Assembly: GCA_041859095.1 (NCBI GenBank)
Contig: JBHEKY010000037.1
Span: 62,001-126,000, forward strand
DNA: 64,000 nt
Direction of reading: 5' to 3'
DNA from: UBA1422 sp041859095
GTDB taxonomy: Bacteria > Bacillota > Clostridia > Peptostreptococcales > Anaerovoracaceae
Every line of letters begins with the position of its first letter. Position 1 is the stretch's first letter. The position numbers and the translations under genes were made by a program. Positions 50,487-58,517 of the stretch are shown piece by piece. The notes under the pieces are model-generated. The model was not told the origin of the DNA and ran no database searches. It worked only from the letters and a program-made list of their open reading frames with translations.

Positions 50487-51365
50487 ATGTTGATTAAAAA
50501 CAGTGATGTATGGTACTCGGAATACCACTCGGAAGATGACGTCAAGCTATCCTTTAAAATAGATGAAGTGCTACACACAGAGCAATCTCCATTCCAAAAT
50601 ATTCAGATATTCAAAAATGAAACATTTGGAAACTTCATGGTCCTAGACGGGTACGTGCAGGTAACGGAAAAAGATGAATTCGTTTATCATGATATGATTA
50701 CTCATCCGGCTATGGCGGTGAATCCGGAGGTCAAGCGGGTTCTCATTATTGGAGGTGGAGACGGTGGAACGGCAAGGGAAATCTCCCGATATCCATCCAT
50801 TGAAAAAATAGATATGGTGGAAATAGACGGAGCGGTGGTTGAGGCTTGTAAAAAATATTTGCCAACCATGTCTTCCGTATATCAAAGGGAATCCAGATTA
50901 AACCTGATGATTCTTGATGGATTGAAGTTTGTTGCCGAAGCACCGGATGCGTCTTATGATTTAATACTTGTAGACTCAACAGATCCGGCAGGCCCGGGAG
51001 AAGGGCTCTTTACTGTTGAATTTTATCGGAACTGCCATCGAATTCTCAGCGAGAACGGCATCTTGATTAATCAGCACGAAGGTGCATTTTACGATGGTGA
51101 TATAGAAGAAATGCTAAAAGCTCACACCAAAATACGAAAAGTGTTTCCCATCGCTAGGGTGTATGGATTCAACATCCCAACCTATGCATCCGGCTACTGG
51201 TATTTTGGGTTTGCATCCAAAACCTTTGATCCCATTTTGGACTTAAAAGCCGAATCTTGGAATGGATTTGGCCTAACAACAAGATACTACAATACGGACT
51301 TGCACAAAGGCGCATTTGCCTTGCCCAACTATGTCAAAGAAATATTGGCATCAGTGCAAGTTTAG
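50487..51365 (+). CDS. speE: Spermidine synthase
   Basis: 292 residues. The SAM-like fold shows LIIGGGDGGTAREI, MVEIDGAVVEACKKYLP and LVDSTDPAGPGEGLF, where the Asp residues hold the amine and the nucleoside. QSPFQNIQIF at the N-terminus is typical. It transfers an aminopropyl group from decarboxylated SAM to putrescine. GTAGGAGG lies upstream. With speD this completes spermidine synthesis; putrescine could come from the ureohydrolase at 27422-28312. Confidence 0.95.
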   Translation: MLIKNSDVWYSEYHSEDDVKLSFKIDEVLHTEQSPFQNIQIFKNETFGNFMVLDGYVQVTEKDEFVYHDMITHPAMAVNPEVKRVLIIGGGDGGTAREISRYPSIEKIDMVEIDGAVVEACKKYLPTMSSVYQRESRLNLMILDGLKFVAEAPDASYDLILVDSTDPAGPGEGLFTVEFYRNCHRILSENGILINQHEGAFYDGDIEEMLKAHTKIRKVFPIARVYGFNIPTYASGYWYFGFASKTFDPILDLKAESWNGFGLTTRYYNTDLHKGAFALPNYVKEILASVQV

Positions 51366-51380
51366 TCAACAAGGAAAACA

Positions 51381-51740
51381 ATGATGATTGCACATGTAAC
51401 CGTAACGACTGAGAATATGCAAGAAACGATTGAATTTTATCAGTGGCTGTTGGACCTACCCATTAACCGTAGGTTTCCAATGGGCGATGGGGGCGAGATC
51501 GTATTCTTTGGCGAACCGGATGAAACTAAATTCGAAGTGATTTATCAACCTGATGTGAAAGCGAAGGCTGCAGTTGGGGTTACCATTGGATTTGCCGTGG
51601 ATTCTTTGAAGGATAAGCTTGCATTGCTGGATGGTCGAAGCATACCCCATAGCCCCGTGATTACACCAAACCCCCATGCGGCGTTTTGCTTTTTCACGGA
51701 TCTGAACGGAGTAAGTATCCAGTTGTTTGAGGAACACTAG
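51381..51740 (+). CDS. VOC-superfamily protein (glyoxalase/dioxygenase fold)
   Basis: 119 residues containing two beta-alpha-beta-beta-beta units. It begins IAHVTVTTENMQETIEFYQWLLDLPI and ends FTDLNGVSIQLFEEH, typical of small vicinal-oxygen-chelate proteins. Only some of the usual metal ligands are evident (the first His and the last Glu). The function cannot be assigned. A second ATG three bases on is equally possible. It follows speE by 15 bases. Confidence 0.8.
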   Translation: MMIAHVTVTTENMQETIEFYQWLLDLPINRRFPMGDGGEIVFFGEPDETKFEVIYQPDVKAKAAVGVTIGFAVDSLKDKLALLDGRSIPHSPVITPNPHAAFCFFTDLNGVSIQLFEEH

Positions 51741-51741
51741 A

Positions 51742-51804
51742 AACGGAATTTGCTTTATTGAGGACCCGGACGGATTCTGGTTGGAGATTGTTCCAACAGA
51801 GTAA
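51742..51804 (+). pseudogene. C-terminal remnant of a glyoxalase-like gene
   Basis: Directly after the VOC stop codon a second frame reads NGICFIEDPDGFWLEIVPTE and stops. This is the characteristic C-terminal strand of lactoylglutathione-lyase-type proteins (F-I-x-DPDGYW-I-E-I). No start codon or N-terminal part is present, so it looks like the tail of a tandem VOC copy that was otherwise lost. Confidence 0.7.
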
Positions 51805-51812
51805 TAATCAAA

Positions 51813-51841
51813 AAACTGGCTAAAAACAGCCAGTTTTTTTC
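51813..51841 (+). terminator. Terminator of the speDE-VOC operon
   Basis: AAACTGGCT (51813-51821), loop AAAAAC, AGCCAGTTT, then Ts. Confidence 0.9.
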
Positions 51842-51883
51842 TTTGAATGTTATGTTGAAATTGTACTATGGATTATAGAGAGT

Positions 51884-52210
51884 CTATATCTGGATATAGA
51901 CTTCGCCGTCCATAATCTCCACCGGATAGGACTGGACGCCATCGGTAAGTTTTTTTACAAACAGGAACGATAATTTACCAACACATTTTCCCGTTTTCAG
52001 ATCATACTCCGCACCGTGCCTAGGGCATTTGACAATACCGTTTTCCAGAATGCCATTTGCTAGAGAGCCACCCATGTGGGTACAGGTGTTGGCAATTGCA
52101 TAAAATGCACCGTCTAAGTTTGAAATTAAAATATCTGTCCCTGAGATGCTGAATTTTTTCATTTCGCCTGGGTTTAAATCCGCAGCGCCTTGAACCAATA
52201 CACTTGTCAT
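51884..52210 (-). CDS. Rieske-type [2Fe-2S] ferredoxin
   Basis: 108 residues. The two ligand boxes are CTHMGGSL (CxH) and CPRHGAEYD (CxxH), as in the small ferredoxins of aromatic dioxygenases and the NirD/assimilatory type. There is no membrane anchor or signal. The start is at 52210 after GGAGGT; the frame extends upstream to 52288 without a ribosome site. It stands alone, with no oxygenase nearby, so it probably carries electrons to an unknown partner. Confidence 0.88.
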   Translation of the reverse strand: MTSVLVQGAADLNPGEMKKFSISGTDILISNLDGAFYAIANTCTHMGGSLANGILENGIVKCPRHGAEYDLKTGKCVGKLSFLFVKKLTDGVQSYPVEIMDGEVYIQI

Positions 52211-52337
52211 TTTAGTACCTCCATTTTTTATGATATGGTGAATGTACATCTTTACTTGAACCTTATTTGAATAAATACATTCTAACACTATATTTTAGTT
52301 TGTGACAGCACGGTTTGTCGAATTGTGGCAGTGAAGT

Positions 52338-53885
52338 TTATCGAAATAAATCCAAGAACTTCTCCCACAAGTTCTTTTCAACTGGCTTAGGTTCTGTGGC
52401 TGGTGCTTTGGTTTCCGCAGTGATGCCATCAGTTTTAATCACAAACTGAACAAAGTTTACATTTGTGTTGTCATCGGAAAGATAGGACTGGTAGATTTTA
52501 CCGTCATTGGAAAGCATCGCTAGCAAAGAGTCCAATTGGTTGTTCATTTCTGTGTCAATCTGGGATGCCCCCGTTGTGAAGGCTTTTGTGCCTTCACGAT
52601 AGGCGGCTAGGCCTTCCAGAAATGTTTTCATGCCGCTATTTAAGCTTTCAGCACCGTTGTAAAGTTTCCCAAGACCAATCGCTAAAGTATCAATGCCATC
52701 TGAAAGAGTTCCTGCTCCGGCAGACAGCCCAGCAGCCCCTGTTGCGAGGTTTGTCGTTCCGAGGGTATAAGACTCAACACCGTCGACAAAAGCCGTAATA
52801 TCGTCTAATTGTTCCTTCAAAGCGTCAATGGCTGGGTTCCCTGCCATTGGTGCCAAGAGACTCACGTAGTCTTCGGGATCCAGTGTGATTGGAATGCCCA
52901 ATTCTGAAAGTTGTGCGTTTGCTGTTGCAAATGAGGACTGCTGGATGCTGAGCGCACCCGCCCGAAGGGTTGCTCCCTGCTCAGATAATGTTTCAAGGCC
53001 GTTGCTTAAATCAATGATGCCGGTTTCCAGCGAGGATGCCCCGGCTTGCAGATTGCCAAGTTGGCTATTTAAAAGGGAAAAACCTTCCTGATATTGTTGA
53101 ATTCCGGTTTTTAGGGCAGTTGTCCCTTCAAGCAAGGTCAGTGCACCACTGTCCAGTTTGCTGGCAGCGGAGGACAGTTTATCAATGCTCTGACTAATCT
53201 TATCAACATCCAACGGAAGGTCAAAGCTCATACGAATACCTGCTAAGGTAATGGAATCCATTTCAAAATCATTGACATCAGCGGTCAATACGATTGAGCC
53301 GTTTTCTCCGGGCAACAGAACATAAGAGAACTGCTTTGTACTTCCATTATCTGCAATGGTTGCACCACTAGTCACTATATTTTTACATAAATCCATGTTC
53401 ATGGGAACGGCTACTTGTAAAGAAAAATCGTCATAAAAAGTGCCTTTTTCGGCATGATTCTTCGAAGTGTTTATGGCTATTTTCAGCTTGCCGCTTTTCC
53501 CATCTAAATCTTGCGGTGCAATGGGTTGCCCATCAAGAGAATATTTGATTTCGACGACCCAGGGTAGCTCTCGGTTCATGAGCTCGCCCTGGTAACTGAC
53601 GCGGCCACTTTTTGCAGAAAAGCTGATGAAGTTTCCGGATGTTACAATCTCCTCTACGGAGGAGAGACTCTGCACCGATGCGTAGAGACCGTAATCTGCT
53701 ATGGTTGCATCATTTTCCAGCGCAAAGCTATTCACTACTGAAATACTTTTTAGGCCACCTGACCCATCCAATAAGCCATATATGACTTCTTCCTTCGGGG
53801 TGTTCTCCGGCTTCGCGCCGGAAATAAAGGTGGTTGATGAAAAAACCAGAAGTGTGACTAAGAACATTAAGATGATTCTTTTCAT
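52338..53885 (-). CDS. Secreted coiled-coil protein paired with the MMPL transporter
   Basis: 515 residues with a signal peptide (MKRIILMFLVTLLVFSSTTFISGA). The N-terminal third looks beta-rich. The middle has YhgE/Pip-like heptads of the form LxxGxxxLxxG (for example LDSGALTLLEGTTALKTGI and LSAGAGTLSDGIDTLAIGL) and should form a long helical bundle. A short amphipathic tail (LWEKFLDLFR) ends it. The start overlaps the stop codon of the MMPL gene by four bases (ATGA), so it is probably an extracytoplasmic partner of that exporter. Confidence 0.8.
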   Translation of the reverse strand: MKRIILMFLVTLLVFSSTTFISGAKPENTPKEEVIYGLLDGSGGLKSISVVNSFALENDATIADYGLYASVQSLSSVEEIVTSGNFISFSAKSGRVSYQGELMNRELPWVVEIKYSLDGQPIAPQDLDGKSGKLKIAINTSKNHAEKGTFYDDFSLQVAVPMNMDLCKNIVTSGATIADNGSTKQFSYVLLPGENGSIVLTADVNDFEMDSITLAGIRMSFDLPLDVDKISQSIDKLSSAASKLDSGALTLLEGTTALKTGIQQYQEGFSLLNSQLGNLQAGASSLETGIIDLSNGLETLSEQGATLRAGALSIQQSSFATANAQLSELGIPITLDPEDYVSLLAPMAGNPAIDALKEQLDDITAFVDGVESYTLGTTNLATGAAGLSAGAGTLSDGIDTLAIGLGKLYNGAESLNSGMKTFLEGLAAYREGTKAFTTGASQIDTEMNNQLDSLLAMLSNDGKIYQSYLSDDNTNVNFVQFVIKTDGITAETKAPATEPKPVEKNLWEKFLDLFR

Positions 53886-55942
53886 GACACTTCCTCCTTT
53901 CTGGATTTGAAACTGAATTTTTGGATTGGAAAATCAAAAATATGCAATAAGGCTGGCAGGGCGAACAAGACTGCACCGGCAGAAAGCAAAGCACCCCGAC
54001 CAATTAATATACCGATTTGACTGATTGCGTAGTTGGTTGACACCAAGCCTAAACAGAATCCCGCAATGCCCAATATTGAAGCGGAGGTAATGATGGAGGT
54101 CATAGTTGCCTGAGTAGTATGAATAATGGCTTCTTTTTTCCCCAGGGTTTTGCGGAAATCCATATATCTGTCTGAGTACAAAATGGCGTAGTCCACCGTC
54201 GCGCCTAACTGAATGGAACTTAAGATCAGGAAAGCGATATATACCAGTTGGGTCTCCATAAAATATGGAACCGAAAGATTAATCCATATCGCACTTTCGA
54301 TAACAAGAACCATAACGATTGGTAAGAGAAGATTCCGGAAGGTTAATAGAATAATCAACCCGATTCCTAAAATTGCCAACCAGGTCACCACCTTATTGTC
54401 CTTTGAAATAATCACTTTCATATCATAGGTAGAAACACTTTCCCCAATTAGGTGGTATGAATTCCCATAATAGCTTTGTGCGGTGTCCCTGATTTTATCG
54501 ATTAATTCAAAAACGGCGGCACCCTCCACGTCTAGATTGGAAATTACCACAATTCTGCTATAATTCTTTGAAAAAAACTGATCATATTGAGCCTCGGATA
54601 GCAGATTTGTTGGAGTTTCTTTTCCTACAGTATTGGCATAGGAAATGACGGAAGATACGTAGGTCATTCTTTGAAGGTCCTCACCAAAGGATTCGTCCGT
54701 TGATAGATTCCCCTTTGGAACAAGTAAGACCATTTGATTGGATTTGCCAAAACTCTTTTCTATCATTTCTTTTTCTATTCCCACCTGGGTATCTGCGCTA
54801 AAAAACTTGGATGCACCAAAGGTGAAGTCAGCCTTGCCCTGTGCCAGAAAAGCGGGCACCGCAAGCAGTGCGACTAAAACCAGAACGATAAACTGTAATT
54901 TTACCATTGTCCTGGCAAATTTGTTAACATCCCGTACAATAATCCGGTGTTTGGTTTTTTCAATCCATTTTTCTGAAACCATGATCAGCGCCGGAAGAAA
55001 AACCATAACAGTAATGAGGCTGAAGGCGATGCCTTTGGCCAATACCCAGCCCATATCAGGTCCGATTTTGAACTTCATAAAGACCAAAACCCAGAAACCG
55101 ACGATGGTTGTCAGCGCGCTGGCAGAAACCGTGGAAAACGCATTTTTGACGGCCATAACCATGGCTGGTTGGGTGTCAAGACCCTGTTCGCGATACTCGG
55201 CAAACCGATGTAGCAAAAAGATGGAGTAATCCATTGAAACAGCAAACTGGAGAATGGCTGCCGATGTGGCGGTAACAAAGGATATTTGACCGAAGTATAA
55301 ATTTGTCCCCATATTCAATAAAATGGCGATTCCAATTGTAATCAGAAACAGCAGTGGCTCAATCCATGAACTGGTGGTCAAGAGCAAGACCAGAAGAACC
55401 AAAGGTACTGCAAATAGCATAATTTTAGGAACTTCCCCAGCGGAAGAACTCATGGCATCGGCAGTTTCAACCAAAGACCCGGAGATGGCTCCCCGATCTC
55501 CAAGCAGGCTACGAATTGCTTGTACCGTATCCAGCTGGGTGTCCTTGCTGATAGTGACAGTATAAAGCGCGTTGCTGTCGCGGTAGTAATCCTCAACCAC
55601 TGCCTTGCTATCCATATCCAGAGGGATAGTAATATCATAAATGTCGTCAAGCCAGATGACGTCCAGAACACCCGGGATTTTTTCCATAGATTGCTTCACG
55701 GATAGGGCTTCCGGCAGGGTCACATCGTTATACAACACTCTGGTATTTGGCAAATTTTCTCCGAATTCGTCTCTAAAAACCCCAAGTCCAACGGTGGACT
55801 GGGCATTTTCAGGGAGATAGTCACTAAAATCGTAATTTGTGGAAACTCCAAGGCTGCAGATACCACTGATGATGGCTGCTAGCACAAAGAATAAAATAAC
55901 CCGTATCGGGTGTTTCAGAAAGAAAGTGATGAGTCTCACCAT
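53882..55942 (-). CDS. MMPL/RND-family exporter
   Basis: 686 residues. Twelve hydrophobic helices are arranged as 1, (loop), 5, 1, (loop), 5, as in RND proteins. Visible features are the N-terminal helix after KHPIRVILFF, TNYDFSDYLPENAQS (start of the first outer domain), a TM4-like SMDYSIFLLHRFAEYR and GATVDYAILYSDRYMDFR in the second half; the two Asp-Tyr motifs relay protons. It probably exports lipids or other hydrophobic compounds. The start at 55942 has GAGGAG 10 bases upstream; the frame is open to 55987. The coiled-coil partner follows. Confidence 0.85.
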   Translation of the reverse strand: MVRLITFFLKHPIRVILFFVLAAIISGICSLGVSTNYDFSDYLPENAQSTVGLGVFRDEFGENLPNTRVLYNDVTLPEALSVKQSMEKIPGVLDVIWLDDIYDITIPLDMDSKAVVEDYYRDSNALYTVTISKDTQLDTVQAIRSLLGDRGAISGSLVETADAMSSSAGEVPKIMLFAVPLVLLVLLLTTSSWIEPLLFLITIGIAILLNMGTNLYFGQISFVTATSAAILQFAVSMDYSIFLLHRFAEYREQGLDTQPAMVMAVKNAFSTVSASALTTIVGFWVLVFMKFKIGPDMGWVLAKGIAFSLITVMVFLPALIMVSEKWIEKTKHRIIVRDVNKFARTMVKLQFIVLVLVALLAVPAFLAQGKADFTFGASKFFSADTQVGIEKEMIEKSFGKSNQMVLLVPKGNLSTDESFGEDLQRMTYVSSVISYANTVGKETPTNLLSEAQYDQFFSKNYSRIVVISNLDVEGAAVFELIDKIRDTAQSYYGNSYHLIGESVSTYDMKVIISKDNKVVTWLAILGIGLIILLTFRNLLLPIVMVLVIESAIWINLSVPYFMETQLVYIAFLILSSIQLGATVDYAILYSDRYMDFRKTLGKKEAIIHTTQATMTSIITSASILGIAGFCLGLVSTNYAISQIGILIGRGALLSAGAVLFALPALLHIFDFPIQKFSFKSRKEEVS

Positions 55943-56018
55943 TCGCGTTGCGCTCCTCATGTATTGCTCCATAAAATATCGATGCAATCATAGGATAATT
56001 CAGGTTAGAACAGACTTC

Positions 56019-56047
56019 AACCAACAATATTCAACACAGTGTTGGTT
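56019..56047. promoter_or_regulatory. Inverted repeat upstream of the MMPL operon
   Basis: AACCAACA (56019-56026), 13 bases, TGTTGGTT (56040-56047), with a nested AACAC-A-GTGTT palindrome at about 56033-56043. It is a candidate TetR-type operator for the MMPL operon. Confidence 0.5.
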
Positions 56048-56079
56048 ATCTCAAAACATTGAAGAAAAAGCGAGATGAC

Positions 56080-56113
56080 AAATAGAAAACCCTGGATTAG
56101 ATTCGATCCAGGG
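56080..56113 (-). terminator. Terminator of the membrane complex operon
   Basis: On the minus strand CCCTGGAT, an 8-base loop, ATCCAGGG, then TTTTCTATTT. The stem overlaps the last codons of the small-subunit gene. Confidence 0.75.
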
Positions 56114-56885
56114 CTTTTAGAATTCCGTATAAGATGGCCTGCGGTCTGGGTGGACACCCAGGCACATAAACATCAACAGGAACAATACCGTCGATCCCGT
56201 TACGGGTAGCGTAAGAATCCTGGAAAATCCCACCGCTGCAGGCACAAGCGCCAACTGCGACGACAAGCTTTGGTTCGGGGGTTGCATTCAGGGTTTTAAC
56301 CAGTGCCAACTCCATATTTCGGGTGGCCGTTCCGGTGACTAGCAGCATATCCGCGTGTCTTGGAGAAGCTACAAAATGTATCCCAAGCCGAGGCAGGTCG
56401 TTGAATGGGTTATTTAAACCATTGATTTCTAAATCACAGGCATTGCAGGAGCCGGCATCCACCTCTCGGATTTGCAGACTTCTGCCAAAAATATTCTTGA
56501 TTTTTTGTTGGAGCAAATCTTCCAGTACGGCATAGGATAAATCAGGAAGATTCCCTTCTTTCACCATCACCGGAGTGAGACGAAGCTCGCTACGGGATTT
56601 CTTGGCCAGTTCAAAGGTAGGCGCGTTATGGGCTGCACCGATGGGACAGACTTCAACACAAAGGTTACAGAAAATACAGGTATCATAATTAATACCAACA
56701 TATTGGGCGGAACCTCCATGTACAATGGCGCCGGTGGGACACCGCTTCAGACAAATATCGCATTGGGTGCACTTGGCTTGATCAATTTCAGGTGTGCCAC
56801 GAAACAAGGAGGTATCCAGCGGTCCCTTTGGATAGGTCAGGGTTACCCTGGGATATTTTATTATTTTTTTAATTTGTCGGAACAT
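56097..56885 (-). CDS. Fused ferredoxin (HyfH-like) and NuoB-like small subunit
   Basis: 262 residues. The N-terminal 100 residues carry two [4Fe-4S] motifs (CTQCDICLKRCP and CIFCNLCVEVCP), as in HyfH/NuoI. The rest is NuoB/HyfI-like, with the cluster ligands in GSCNACDLE, VGACACSGGIF and PGCPPRP. In most related operons these are two genes, so this is a fusion. It should deliver electrons from ferredoxin towards the large subunit on the cytoplasmic face. Last gene of the six-gene operon. Confidence 0.88.
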   Translation of the reverse strand: MFRQIKKIIKYPRVTLTYPKGPLDTSLFRGTPEIDQAKCTQCDICLKRCPTGAIVHGGSAQYVGINYDTCIFCNLCVEVCPIGAAHNAPTFELAKKSRSELRLTPVMVKEGNLPDLSYAVLEDLLQQKIKNIFGRSLQIREVDAGSCNACDLEINGLNNPFNDLPRLGIHFVASPRHADMLLVTGTATRNMELALVKTLNATPEPKLVVAVGACACSGGIFQDSYATRNGIDGIVPVDVYVPGCPPRPQAILYGILKALDRI

Positions 56886-56896
56886 GGTACCCCTTT

Positions 56897-58513
56897 CTAA
56901 AGGTCATTTCCCGCGTAGGATAAGTTGAAGCTTTTGTTGATTAAAGGAAAGTCCGGCACGATATTCCCTGAGACTGCGTGACACAGCACAGGCCAGTTGC
57001 AAAAAGAGGGCGTACGGACTTTGTAACGGACGATGGTACCGTTTTCTCCAGTTATAATCCAATGGACATTTTCTCCTCTGGGGGACTCGGTGATGCCAAA
57101 GGCGCTTTGGCCGGCAGGAAGGCTTTCCAGAAGATCTTCCATCGGCACCCTTGACGTACCCTGTGGCAAAGATTCAATTACCTGAATCATCAGGCCTATG
57201 GATTGATAACACTCCGCCAGTTTGATTTTCATACGCGCAGCCACATCGCCACCAGTTTGTACGGGAATATCAAACGTTAATTGGGCATAGGCTGCATAGG
57301 GTAGGGTTTTCCGGACATCGTATGGAATTCCGGAAGCTCGTGCTGCAGGCCCCACCGCATTGAGGTCAAAAGCGATTTGTTCAGCAAGGATACCGGTGTT
57401 CTCGATTCTGTCAGTTAGCATGGTTTGATGACGGACAATCTTCGCCGTATCATCCAGCTCCTGCTTGATATCGGCTAGCCGACGCAAAATTTCGGATTCG
57501 TTTCCAATCAGGGTGTCATTTCGGATACCACCTAGGACATTGACGCTTCGCAGAAAGCGAGAACCGCACAAGAGCTCCGCCAACTGATAGCACCAGTTTC
57601 GAAGTAGTCTGAACTGAAATGCCCCAAAACCAAAAGCTACGTCCAGACAAATCCCAACTAGGTCGCCAATGTGGCAAGTCAGCCGTTCCAGTTCCGCATA
57701 AAGCACCCTCAGATACTCTCCACGTTCCGGAATTTGGACGCCAGAAATCTGTTCGATGGCCATGCAATAAGCCAGCGAATTGGTAAACGTCTCGTCACCG
57801 GAAATCCGTTCCGAAAGATAGAATCCACGTTCCAAGGACATACCTTCGCTAAGTTTTTCGATTCCCTTATGGGTAAAGTACAATTGAGCCTCTAAATTTT
57901 GAATTGGCTCGCCAGCAAGGCTAAACCGGAAATGCCCAGGTTCAATGATGCCTGCATGGACCGGCCCTACCGGGATTTCATAAACCCCTTCACCGGAAAT
58001 TTTTCGAAAAGATGAAACCCCGTCAACAAAAGGTGGTTTGTCATTTTTTGCATAGTTCTTTCGTAACGGATAATTTCCGTTTGGCCAATTGCCATGAAAT
58101 ACCAAAGGTTTGGCGTAAGGGTGCCCTTTGGGAACCAGACCGAACAAATCGTGAATCTCCCTTTCATAAAGGGCTGCTGCGTGGACACAATCAGCGATTG
58201 AAATAAACTGACTGTCTGCTGGGAGGATTGAAGTGTTCAGCACGACCAAAACTCCTTTTGCTCTACAACAAAAGACATATCGGAGGATATAGTCCCCTGA
58301 CTTTTCACGCTGGTCGCAAGCGAAAAGAGTGATGAGGGTGCCAGCCAGCTGCACATTCACATAGGATGCAATTTCTCGGATTTCTTCCTGGGAAATGTCT
58401 AGAGAAAGTACCCTGCCGTTTTGCATCACACTATCTTGAATGAATCCGGGAAAAGCTTCCCTGAGATTCTGTTCGATTTCGAATAGATGTTTTTCACATT
58501 CATTTTGTTTCAA
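56897..58513 (-). CDS. HyfG/NuoCD-like large subunit without nickel ligands
   Basis: 538 residues. Residues 1-165 are NuoC-like (LYEREIHDLFGLVPKGHP); the rest is the NuoD/[NiFe] large-subunit fold (GPVHAGIIEPGHFRF, ERGEYLRVLYAELERLTCHIG, NVLGGIRND). The N-terminal motif, normally RxCGxC, reads ERISGDETF; the C-terminal DPCxxC position reads INKSFNLSYAGNDL. All four nickel-binding cysteines are missing. This fits the energy-converting hydrogenase-related (Ehr) class. The start is a TTG (58513) after GGGAGG. Confidence 0.9.
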   Translation of the reverse strand: MKQNECEKHLFEIEQNLREAFPGFIQDSVMQNGRVLSLDISQEEIREIASYVNVQLAGTLITLFACDQREKSGDYILRYVFCCRAKGVLVVLNTSILPADSQFISIADCVHAAALYEREIHDLFGLVPKGHPYAKPLVFHGNWPNGNYPLRKNYAKNDKPPFVDGVSSFRKISGEGVYEIPVGPVHAGIIEPGHFRFSLAGEPIQNLEAQLYFTHKGIEKLSEGMSLERGFYLSERISGDETFTNSLAYCMAIEQISGVQIPERGEYLRVLYAELERLTCHIGDLVGICLDVAFGFGAFQFRLLRNWCYQLAELLCGSRFLRSVNVLGGIRNDTLIGNESEILRRLADIKQELDDTAKIVRHQTMLTDRIENTGILAEQIAFDLNAVGPAARASGIPYDVRKTLPYAAYAQLTFDIPVQTGGDVAARMKIKLAECYQSIGLMIQVIESLPQGTSRVPMEDLLESLPAGQSAFGITESPRGENVHWIITGENGTIVRYKVRTPSFCNWPVLCHAVSGNIVPDFPLINKSFNLSYAGNDL

Positions 58514-58517
58514 CGGA

